DNA of 64,000 nt from Sabulitectum sp964386635 (lineage in GTDB: Bacteria > Fermentibacterota > Fermentibacteria > Fermentibacterales > JCC-6), in assembly GCA_964386635.1 (NCBI GenBank), contig CAYLRO010000004.1, forward strand, positions 41,119-105,118, written 5' to 3'. The translations under genes were made by a program, and so were the position numbers. Below the pieces are notes generated by a model. It was not told the DNA's origin. It did not search any database and saw only the letters and a list, made by a program, of their open reading frames with translations. Below are positions 52,008 to 60,080 of the stretch, piece after piece; the first letter of the stretch is position 1, and each line of letters starts with the position of its first letter.

Positions 52008-52698
52008 TGCCAGAATATATGTTGCCCTCACAAGCAGTTGCGGTGCTGACGCACAGGAGATGCTGAAACCCCTTTCCGGTCTCCCTGTAGGTGTCAAGAT
52101 AGGCCTTGAGCTGTTTGTAAAAGAAGGGCCGGGCATTGTTGAAACTCTTCAGAATCAGGGTTTTCCTGTGTTTCTTGATCTGAAGTTCCATGATATTCCC
52201 TACACAGTTGCCGGTGCCGTGAAGTCAGCCTGTGCCATGGAGCCTGACATAATCAATGTTCACGCTTCAGGCGGCAAAGCCATGATGATGGCAGCTGCCG
52301 GGGCAGTTACAGGTAAAACCAGGATAATTGCCGTTACAGTTCTCACAAGCATGGACAGTGAAGATCTGAAGCTTCTGGGATCATCGGGTCAACCGATTGA
52401 AGTTGTGAAGAAACTTGCCATGGCAGCACAGGAGTGCCGGCTCCACGGAGTGGTGTGTTCTCCTGTAGAAGCTGCTGCAGTCAGAAATGCAACCTCTGAT
52501 GACTTTCTCATTATCACCCCGGGAGTCAGACCTGCAGGTGCAGCTGTCGGTGACCAGAAGCGTGTTATGACTCCCTTTGATGCTATCAGAAACGGTGCAA
52601 CCGCCCTGGTTGTAGGCAGGCCGATTACCGGGGCAGATGATCCCGGAGCTGCTGCCGAGGCCATTCTGAAAGAGATAAGCAGAGCCCTGGAAGGATAG
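52000..52698 (+). CDS. pyrF: Orotidine 5'-phosphate decarboxylase
   Basis: A 232-residue TIM-barrel enzyme making UMP. The start ATG at 52000 has AAGG nine bases upstream and overlaps rlpA by eight bases. Catalytic Lys and Asp are in VFLDLKFHDIPYTV; ITPGVRPAG and ALVVGRPITGADDPG bind phosphate. It completes the pyrC-pyrK-pyrD-pyrF set found here. Confidence 0.96.
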   Translation: MNDARIYVALTSSCGADAQEMLKPLSGLPVGVKIGLELFVKEGPGIVETLQNQGFPVFLDLKFHDIPYTVAGAVKSACAMEPDIINVHASGGKAMMMAAAGAVTGKTRIIAVTVLTSMDSEDLKLLGSSGQPIEVVKKLAMAAQECRLHGVVCSPVEAAAVRNATSDDFLIITPGVRPAGAAVGDQKRVMTPFDAIRNGATALVVGRPITGADDPGAAAEAILKEISRALEG

Positions 52699-52699
52699 G

Positions 52700-54634
52700 A
52701 TGTCTAAGAAAGCAGGTGCTTTCTCCTTTCTCAGGGCAGGAATCACACTTTTCTCCATTTGCATTCTTGCGGTGATACTGCGTACGGCAGTTTCGTCACA
52801 GATAAGCAGCAGACTTCTTGAGTTTGATTCCCGGGCTGAATGGACCAGTGTGCGCTGGAGCAGGGATGCTGTGTGCATTCTCAACCTGCAAATGCCGGCT
52901 TACGGTCTTCAGGCGGATAGTGTATGGGTTCTGCTTGAAGGCGATCTCATCCACCCCCGACCTTCTCATGTGGTGATCAGCGGCGGGGTTCTGGATCTTT
53001 CTGAAAGCTCCAGGGGAAGCAGCGGCAGCGGGAACTCTCCTTCTGTGCCTTTCATATGTCTTCAAGACGCTGAGTTGTCTGACGGGTCTCAAATCTTCGC
53101 CTGCCGCAGAGGGGCAGAAGATGTTCTATGGACCAGAGGGACCTGGGGTGAGATAACTGCGCATGGATACGGAAACAGTTTCTCTGCTGTGTTTTCAGAA
53201 TTGTCAAGGCTGCCTGTTCTGGACAGGGATCTTCCCGGGTTCGTAAACGGGCACTCGATTTCAGGAATGTGTTCAGGCACCAGGGGAGATGGCATTGCTC
53301 TTTCAGGTGAGTTGACAGGGTTTGACGGCGGGAGTGCTTCTGCAGTATTCAGCTATGTGAATTCACATGACGCGGAAGAAGCCAGTCTGGCAATGGATTT
53401 CTCACAGGTGGGTGGTCCTGCAATGCAGCTTCTTGACAGCCTGACCTGTGGTGGTGTGATGACAGCAGTACCATCAGGCTCTCTCCATGTGAGCATGCAG
53501 GACTCCGACTCACTTTTCTTTCTCACTGATCTGCATTTTGACAGTATATCTGTTTTCAGCCAGGCTCTTGCACCTGATACTTTCTCCACTGAAGCTTCTC
53601 TTTTCTGCAGCGGCTTCATTTTACCTGGAAGAAACGAGCTTTCAGTGGATTCAGGCTGGGTCGCATTGAACTCGGCAGTGGTATTCTTTGATCTTGAGTG
53701 CTCATGGGGAGAGAGAAGGCGTCTTTCCATTGATCTTGGTAATCCGTCTCTGACCGGTGAAGATATTACAGCATCGATCCCTCCGGAATTACTGGGGCGG
53801 CTGAGAGGTCTTTCCCTTCATGGCGAGCTGGAATTCGCAACTGAAATACTTCTGGACTGGGACTATCCCGACAGTTCTGATTTTCACATAGATATCGATG
53901 CATCCAGACTTATGGTTGGCTACAGCCCTGTTAGTTTTTCTGCTCTTCGAGAGCCGGATGGAGGGGCTGTCTGCACAATGAGGGATTCATGGGGAAACAC
54001 CAGAACAATTGCCCTGGATACTCTTAACAACAGATCCTTCGTTCTCCATGACTCAATTCCTCCTTTTTTTGAACCCCTTCTGTGCTGTGCGGAAGACGGT
54101 TCTTTCCGCAGGCACCACGGTTTCAGTGAATACCACATCCGGAATTCCATCAGGGCTGATATGGTGGAGGGGCGATTTGTAAGGGGTGGATCAACACTTT
54201 CCATGCAGCTTGCAAAAAATCTCTTTCTGGGCAGAGAGAAAACTCTTGCCAGAAAACTTCAGGAAGTCTTTCTTACATGGAGAATGGAAAGATGGCTCAC
54301 AAAAGACAGAATAATCGAGCTGTATGCCAACATAGTGGAACTTGGCCCGGATGTTTTCGGGTTTAACGAAGCAGCACACTACTATTTCAACAGTTCATTC
54401 TCAGATTTGTCTGTGAGAGAAACAGCATTTCTGGTGTCAATACTTCCCGGTCCCAGACTCTACCACCGTTTCGGCGAAAACGGACGGCTTCCTGAGTACT
54501 GGAAATCCTATGTTGAGAGACTCATATCCATATGTGGAAACAGAGGATGGCTTGACAGGGATATTGTTTCTCAGGCCCTTGACGACAGCCTTGTTTTCAG
54601 TGGTCCTGTGTTGCGCAACGGTGTTGACAACTGA
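52700..54634 (+). CDS. Large protein with GT51 peptidoglycan glycosyltransferase domain at its C-terminus
   Basis: A 644-residue protein with one N-terminal membrane helix (about 10-30), a long extracytoplasmic beta-rich region (about 35-440) of repeated strand patterns like AsmA/DUF-type lipid-transfer or scaffold domains, and a C-terminal GT51 domain (about 455-640). GT51 motifs are clear: Glu465 in CAEDGSFRRHHGF, RGGSTLSMQLAKNLFL and RIIELYANIVELG. It polymerises lipid II without a transpeptidase domain, like MtgA, but is over twice as long. Ribosome site GGAAGGA, two bases after pyrF. The N-terminal part may bind lipid or a partner (inference). Confidence 0.82.
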   Translation: MSKKAGAFSFLRAGITLFSICILAVILRTAVSSQISSRLLEFDSRAEWTSVRWSRDAVCILNLQMPAYGLQADSVWVLLEGDLIHPRPSHVVISGGVLDLSESSRGSSGSGNSPSVPFICLQDAELSDGSQIFACRRGAEDVLWTRGTWGEITAHGYGNSFSAVFSELSRLPVLDRDLPGFVNGHSISGMCSGTRGDGIALSGELTGFDGGSASAVFSYVNSHDAEEASLAMDFSQVGGPAMQLLDSLTCGGVMTAVPSGSLHVSMQDSDSLFFLTDLHFDSISVFSQALAPDTFSTEASLFCSGFILPGRNELSVDSGWVALNSAVVFFDLECSWGERRRLSIDLGNPSLTGEDITASIPPELLGRLRGLSLHGELEFATEILLDWDYPDSSDFHIDIDASRLMVGYSPVSFSALREPDGGAVCTMRDSWGNTRTIALDTLNNRSFVLHDSIPPFFEPLLCCAEDGSFRRHHGFSEYHIRNSIRADMVEGRFVRGGSTLSMQLAKNLFLGREKTLARKLQEVFLTWRMERWLTKDRIIELYANIVELGPDVFGFNEAAHYYFNSSFSDLSVRETAFLVSILPGPRLYHRFGENGRLPEYWKSYVERLISICGNRGWLDRDIVSQALDDSLVFSGPVLRNGVDN

Positions 54635-54652
54635 GGTTCGCAAAACTATTAG
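54624..54652 (+). promoter_or_regulatory. Consensus sigma-70-type promoter
   Basis: TTGACA, 17 bases, TATTAG, at the end of the GT51 gene, giving a leader of about 43 bases before the ATG at 54702. It starts a new transcription unit within the long co-directed run. Confidence 0.65.
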
Positions 54653-54701
54653 CATGATGTATATAACATGATATATGGACAAGTTTGAAGGAGGGGACCC
54701 A

Positions 54702-55709
54702 ATGACCTTGAACGATAGCGGTGCCTTTGAGCTGAACCACCGCGGGCGGATTCACCGTGCTCCCGATTTCAACCACCTGCTGGAGTGGGTGAAGGAGTAC
54801 AGAGTCACAAGCAGTGACAGTTTCAGACAGGCCGGCAGTGAAGAGTGGATTCCGGTTATGTCAAGGAGGGAATTTGCCTCTATACTGAACCCTGACAATC
54901 AGTGGACAGTATCCATGCAGAGTGGTGTTTTCAGGGTTCCTTCCTTCGATATGCTTGTGAGATGGGCCAGAGAGGGCCGGATAACTGATGATGCTGTGGT
55001 GGAGGGTCCCAGGACGCCTCCAGGAGGGGTTAAGGCATCTGCGCTGCCGGCACTGGCTCCTCATCTGAAAGATCTCCCTGCTGAAAAAACACCAGCAGTG
55101 CTTCTGAACATTGACGGAAGGCAGTATACCGCTCCAGACGCCTCTACTGTGCGGGAATGGATCAGAACTTCAAGAGTCCCTGTGGATTCCACCATCTCCC
55201 TGGATGGCAAAACCTGGGAACCTGTCAGCATGTGCGGTCTCTTTGATCTTGAAGACTGGCCCAGAGCTGCTCACGGGAGAGTGGAAGAGAAAGAGCTTCC
55301 TGAGATGCCTGAGATTTCCAGACCTGCGGCAGCTGAAGAAAAGGAAACTGAGAGCATTCCTGAGAAGACAGAGGAAGCCATTCCGGAGAGCGAACCCGAT
55401 CCTGAGTCTGAAAGCGAAGTATCAGATGCAGGTGAAGCATTTTATACTGTTAGCACAGGAGAATCAAATATAACAGTTGAATCCCCTGCTGAACTGAAAA
55501 GGCTGTTGAAAAAAAGACTGATCTTTACATACGATGAGATAAGGCATCACTCTTTTTCTGAAGAATCAATTTCAGTGGGGGAATTCCTTGAGAAGGAGAG
55601 AAAGCGGTGTAAAAAGCGACTGCTGTGGATATGGTCAGTTCCTGTGCTTGCCGCTGTTGCCGCCGCTCTTGAAATTGCAGGTGTGATGGAGATCATTCCA
55701 TGGTTCTGA
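54702..55709 (+). CDS. Tail-anchored protein with four GYF/DUF4339-like repeats
   Basis: A 335-residue protein. Start ATG at 54702 follows AAGGAGGGG; an upstream ATG at 54675 has no site. Four repeats of a small domain occur at about 8-55 (FNHLLEWVKEYRVTSSD), 68-105 (FDMLVRWAREGRITDDAVV), 132-180 (ASTVREWIRTSRVPVDSTI) and 245-295 (PAELKRLLKKRLIFTYDEI). Each has the pattern of the GYF_2/DUF4339 fold. A long acidic linker (195-240) precedes the last one. A single C-terminal helix (about 308-330) anchors it in the inner membrane with the repeats in the cytoplasm. GYF domains bind proline-rich peptides; the target is unknown. Confidence 0.65.
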   Translation: MTLNDSGAFELNHRGRIHRAPDFNHLLEWVKEYRVTSSDSFRQAGSEEWIPVMSRREFASILNPDNQWTVSMQSGVFRVPSFDMLVRWAREGRITDDAVVEGPRTPPGGVKASALPALAPHLKDLPAEKTPAVLLNIDGRQYTAPDASTVREWIRTSRVPVDSTISLDGKTWEPVSMCGLFDLEDWPRAAHGRVEEKELPEMPEISRPAAAEEKETESIPEKTEEAIPESEPDPESESEVSDAGEAFYTVSTGESNITVESPAELKRLLKKRLIFTYDEIRHHSFSEESISVGEFLEKERKRCKKRLLWIWSVPVLAAVAAALEIAGVMEIIPWF

Positions 55710-56977
55710 TAACGGATCTACTGGAAGCCAAACGTGACGGAAGAACTCTTTCAGGAGATGATTTTCGCTTTCTTGCATCAGGAGTTGCCGATGGTTCAAT
55801 CAGTGATTACCAGGCAAGCGCATTCCTCATGGCAGCATACATCAACGGGCTTGACCCTGAAGAGACCCTTGCACTTACAGAAGCAATGCGGGACAGCGGG
55901 GAAACGGTAGAATGGGACCCTTCTCTCAGCCCCCTTGCGGATAAACACAGTACCGGTGGCGTGGGGGATAAGCTGTCACTGATACTGGCCCCTCTTGCAG
56001 CATCAATAGGGATCAGAATTCCAATGATCAGTGGAAGGGGTCTGGGGCACACCGGCGGAACCCTGGACAAGCTTGAATCCATACCGGGATTCAATGTAAA
56101 TCTCTCTCTTGAGGAATTCAAGGCCCAGGTTGAGGATATCGGCCTGTGTATGATCGGTCAGACTGACAGTCTGGCACCGGCAGACAGGAAACTTTATGCA
56201 CTTAGAGATGCCACTTCAACTGTAACCTCAATACCTCTGATCTGCGCAAGCATTCTATCCAAGAAGCTGGCGGAAAACCCTGATATTCTCGTCTTTGATG
56301 TCAAATGCGGATCCGGAGCATTCATGAAGAATCCTGAATCAGCAGGTGAACTGGGCGAATCCCTTGTCCGTATCGCAAAAATGTCGGGAAAGAAAGCCAG
56401 TGCCCTTGTAACTTCCATGAATACACCCCTGGGACTTGCCTCAGGTAATGCCCTCGAGGTGCAGGAAGCCCTTGACATTCTCAGGAACAGAGGCCCGGCA
56501 GACAGTACAGAGCTGACAGTCAGACTTGTTTCGGAAATGGCTTTACTGGCAGGTATCGAAGATGGAGAATCTCTTTGTCTGGAAAGTTTGGCCACAGGAA
56601 AAGCCTTTGATTTGTTTCAAAAAATGATTGAGGCCCAGGGTGGTGATCTTGCCGCCTTCGAAGCTCTTGGGCCTGCCCCGTTCACAACAGAAGTGAGAGC
56701 TTCCAGAACAGGATACTGGTACGGACCCGACGCATTTACTGTAGGCCGAGAAGTGCGCATTCTAGGTGGTGGAAGATTCCGGATCGAGGATGTGGTTCAT
56801 CCACTGGTGGGCTGGGCGCAGGAAATTCCCTGTGGTTCACCTGTGGAGGACGGGGCAATTCTTGGACTGGTTCACTCGCAGGATGCCGCCTCCGGCAGAA
56901 GAGCCGCCTTACGGATTTCGGAAAGCTTTATCTGGGACAGACCTTCAGATCCACTGATCTACAGGGAGATCCGCTGA
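55700..56977 (+). CDS. deoA: Pyrimidine-nucleoside (thymidine) phosphorylase
   Basis: A 425-residue enzyme that phosphorolyses thymidine or uridine. The family box DKHSTGGVGDKLSLILAPL is intact, with MISGRGLGHTGGTLDKLESI and later FDVKCGSGAFMK. The start at 55700 overlaps the preceding stop and follows GGAG. It may be the broader Pdp type; sequence alone does not separate the two. It salvages pyrimidines, complementing the nearby synthesis genes. Confidence 0.95.
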   Translation: MVLITDLLEAKRDGRTLSGDDFRFLASGVADGSISDYQASAFLMAAYINGLDPEETLALTEAMRDSGETVEWDPSLSPLADKHSTGGVGDKLSLILAPLAASIGIRIPMISGRGLGHTGGTLDKLESIPGFNVNLSLEEFKAQVEDIGLCMIGQTDSLAPADRKLYALRDATSTVTSIPLICASILSKKLAENPDILVFDVKCGSGAFMKNPESAGELGESLVRIAKMSGKKASALVTSMNTPLGLASGNALEVQEALDILRNRGPADSTELTVRLVSEMALLAGIEDGESLCLESLATGKAFDLFQKMIEAQGGDLAAFEALGPAPFTTEVRASRTGYWYGPDAFTVGREVRILGGGRFRIEDVVHPLVGWAQEIPCGSPVEDGAILGLVHSQDAASGRRAALRISESFIWDRPSDPLIYREIR

Positions 56978-58680
56978 TGAGAACGATCAACACTGATGCT
57001 GTTCCGGATACCCTTCTCAGAGACGGGATCATTTCCCAGTCTGCTTATGACCGCTTCAAGAGGCTTCTTGAAAATTCAAACGAAGATCCACTGGTCCTTC
57101 TGGTGTCCAGCGGAATTATAAGTGAGGAAGATCTTTACAGACACCTTGCAGAGCTTGCCGGTCTTCCTTATGCAGATCTGGACCCTCTGGAACTTGATTA
57201 TCAGGCTGTTACTGAGTGCTTTCCCGGTGCTTTTGCCCAGGCAAACGGTATTGTGGCTTTCAGAGATGATGGAGACTCAATATTCATTGCCGCTCACAGA
57301 ATTCCTTCTCCTGCCCAGCTGGACGACATGGAGAATATGCTCCGGAGAAAAGTGGTTCTTTATCTCAGCAGACCAGGTGCAATAGACAAGGTTATAAGGC
57401 AGTTCTACGGGCTTCACAGTTCCATTCTGGCTGCCACCAGGCAGCTTTCCACTGAGGACCAGATTGATCTGGGAAATCTGGAACGATTTGTAGACAGTAC
57501 TGCTGACAGATCCATCGAGCCAACGGATAAACCTGTAATCAACGCGGTGAACCATCTTTTTCAGCATGCATTCGAAGAAAGAGCAAGTGATATACACATT
57601 GAACCGCATCGCGAGAATACAATTGTCAGATTCCGCATAGATGGGATACTTCATCTTGTTTACAGGTTACCCAGACGCCTTCATCTCACTATAACGAGCC
57701 GGATCAAGATGATCGCAGGGCTGAATATTGCAGAAAAGAGAAGACCTCAGGACGGCAGGATCGGAACGCAGTACGAGGGAAAACCTGTTGAGATAAGATG
57801 CTCAACGGTTCCTGTGGCCTTTGGAGAAAAGATCGTCCTGCGGATACTTGATCCTGGAATTCTTATGCAGGACCTTGCCGCGCTGGGGTTTGCTCCGGGA
57901 GATCTTGAGAAGTACAATGAACTGATTTCGTCACCAAACGGACTGATACTGGTAACCGGTCCAACCGGCAGCGGCAAGACAACAACTCTCTACTCCAGTC
58001 TTACAGCCATATCCTCCGAGCGTAACAACATTACCACAATAGAGGATCCTGTAGAGTTTGTAACGGATGATTTCAACCAGATCGCTGTTCAGGCAGCTAT
58101 TGACCTTACTTTCATTACAGCTCTCAGGTATGTATTGAGACAGGATCCCGACATAATCATGGTGGGAGAGATCAGGGACAGAGAAACAGCTGTCAGTGCA
58201 ATGAGAAGCGCTCTTACAGGGCATCTTGTCCTGAGTACTCTTCACACAAACGACGCTGCCTCCACAGCAGTAAGGCTTATGGACATGGGAGTGGAGCCTT
58301 ATCTTCTGGTAAGTACTCTCAGGGGGATCATCGCCCAGAGGCTTGTGCGAACTATATGTCCCCACTGCAGAGAGAATTACATCCCAGATGAGGCTCAAAG
58401 GAGGATTCTCGGTATATCTGAAGGAATCAGCCTTGTGAGAGGAGCCGGATGCAGAGAGTGCAGAAATACCGGGTACAGAGGTAGAACAGCACTATTCGAA
58501 CTGATGGTTATTGATGAAGATCTCAGAAAAGCGCTGATTGAGAAAGCGCCTATGGAGGAGATAAGAAAACTTGCTGGAAAGTCGGGTATGAAGACATTGA
58601 GAGAAGCAGGCACTGCCAGGGTACTGAATGGAGAGACTACCGTTGAGGAACTCATAAGAGCAACAGCAGGCAGATTATGA
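56977..58680 (+). CDS. Type II secretion/type IV pilus assembly ATPase (GspE/PilB family)
   Basis: A 567-residue cytoplasmic hexameric ATPase. An N-terminal GspE/PilB domain (about 1-150), then the ATPase: Walker A GPTGSGKTTTLYS at about 328-340, the Asp box TIEDPVEF, Walker B ILVGEIRD-like PDIIMVGEIRDRET, the His box TGHLVLSTLHTNDA, and a Cys4 zinc site (CPHC and CREC). The ATG overlaps the preceding stop. No other pilus or secretion genes are in the window, so the partner system is elsewhere. Confidence 0.95.
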   Translation: MRTINTDAVPDTLLRDGIISQSAYDRFKRLLENSNEDPLVLLVSSGIISEEDLYRHLAELAGLPYADLDPLELDYQAVTECFPGAFAQANGIVAFRDDGDSIFIAAHRIPSPAQLDDMENMLRRKVVLYLSRPGAIDKVIRQFYGLHSSILAATRQLSTEDQIDLGNLERFVDSTADRSIEPTDKPVINAVNHLFQHAFEERASDIHIEPHRENTIVRFRIDGILHLVYRLPRRLHLTITSRIKMIAGLNIAEKRRPQDGRIGTQYEGKPVEIRCSTVPVAFGEKIVLRILDPGILMQDLAALGFAPGDLEKYNELISSPNGLILVTGPTGSGKTTTLYSSLTAISSERNNITTIEDPVEFVTDDFNQIAVQAAIDLTFITALRYVLRQDPDIIMVGEIRDRETAVSAMRSALTGHLVLSTLHTNDAASTAVRLMDMGVEPYLLVSTLRGIIAQRLVRTICPHCRENYIPDEAQRRILGISEGISLVRGAGCRECRNTGYRGRTALFELMVIDEDLRKALIEKAPMEEIRKLAGKSGMKTLREAGTARVLNGETTVEELIRATAGRL

Positions 58681-60080
58681 GAAGAACAGCAGCAACCGGA
58701 ATTCTGATGATGGTACTTCTGGCGGCATGCGGCGAACCTCCGGATGATTTGAACTCACCTGGACAGGACTCAACTGTTGTACGCAGCATACCTGACACAC
58801 CTCTTGATATAGGGCTGAAATTCTCCAATAAACTCGGCATGAATGATCCCGGGTGTTTTGTTTTTCTGTCCCATGCCTACCGGGATTCTCTGGAGAGACT
58901 TGATCAGTCTCCCTGGGAGATCTTCGGCAGATGGAGAGGTTTCGACTCGGGAGGAAGGCTTACCGCTACTGTTTCCGGAGACGACAGTCTTTACCGGACA
59001 AGCTATTACTGTTCAATTGTCCGCCTGGAGGAACTGCCTCCGGTTATCAGAATCGACTTTGTACTCATTCAGGGAGAATGGCTTATTGAGCACATTGAGA
59101 ACGAGCTCCCCGGAAATGTAATTGATTCTCTCAGTGTAGAGAATCAGGCAGCTCTTGTTCTTGAGAACCCTGTGATAAGAAGAGAGATGCGGCTTGCAGG
59201 AATGCTTCTGGATGACATTGATCTGGACAGGAACACCCACTGGGAATCCTGGAACGCCGCACAGGAAGCAGGAACATCATTCGAGGATTACATCATGGAG
59301 CTTTCTCAGGAAAGCTACTCTGTTCTGGCACTGAGCAATGTAAGAGCCGCCGCCAAGCTTCAGATTGTTCAGGACAGGGCCACATTCCAGGTTACCGATG
59401 TTCCTGTGGAACTGCGGGAACTGGTTGCCGCCTGGAGAGAGCTTGCATATCTCGAGAAGGCTGTTCTCAGAGCCAATCACGAGGCAATGCAGAATCTGAG
59501 ACAGACCGGAACCTGGATGGGACCTGATGTTGAGGAGGAAGCAGCCCGGATAGCCTTTCTCAGGAATGCATTCTATTCTGTGGAACTCCTGATTGAGGAG
59601 AGAGATACCATTTCAACCGTTTACCCTGTTCTTCTTACCTGCGGAGCAAGTGAACCTCTGGAAAATCTGATGTTGAGCCTGGATCCTCATCAGCTTGAAC
59701 AGAAGGTGGAGAATGACATAGGCATTCCCGTCTGGCGCGCCCTGGGAGTTGACATGAACGGTGATCTTGACCCTGAAAGAGTTCTCTACTGGGCCGGTGA
59801 CCTCTACCTTTTCCTTGGCACTCCCACGGGCTACAGACTGGTCTGGAGAAGCTGGGAAGATTTCCAGAGCGACTTTCACAGTCAATTCGGAACCCAGACA
59901 TCTCCTGCAGGATACAGAAGTGTTGTGCTTGTAGGGAACAGCGGAAATTATGAATATGAACTTTCTCTGGACGGGGAAAACAGACCTCTGTTCACAAGGT
60001 CTTCAATTGTCTCTGATTCCGTTCTGGTTCAGGACGACATTCTTATGGACAGCCCACTTCTGAACGGAGCAGGGAACTGA
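58677..60080 (+). CDS. Lipoprotein of unknown function
   Basis: A 467-residue exported protein with signal RRTAATGILMMVLLAAC and lipobox LAAC. The mature part has an N-terminal alpha/beta domain resembling stress or NTF2-like folds (FSNKLGMNDPGCFVFLSHAYRD), a long helical middle (about 215-300) and a C-terminal beta domain. No family is recognised. It overlaps both the ATPase and the PBP1A genes by four or one bases, so it is part of their operon and may work with the synthase. Confidence 0.75.
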   Translation: MRRTAATGILMMVLLAACGEPPDDLNSPGQDSTVVRSIPDTPLDIGLKFSNKLGMNDPGCFVFLSHAYRDSLERLDQSPWEIFGRWRGFDSGGRLTATVSGDDSLYRTSYYCSIVRLEELPPVIRIDFVLIQGEWLIEHIENELPGNVIDSLSVENQAALVLENPVIRREMRLAGMLLDDIDLDRNTHWESWNAAQEAGTSFEDYIMELSQESYSVLALSNVRAAAKLQIVQDRATFQVTDVPVELRELVAAWRELAYLEKAVLRANHEAMQNLRQTGTWMGPDVEEEAARIAFLRNAFYSVELLIEERDTISTVYPVLLTCGASEPLENLMLSLDPHQLEQKVENDIGIPVWRALGVDMNGDLDPERVLYWAGDLYLFLGTPTGYRLVWRSWEDFQSDFHSQFGTQTSPAGYRSVVLVGNSGNYEYELSLDGENRPLFTRSSIVSDSVLVQDDILMDSPLLNGAGN

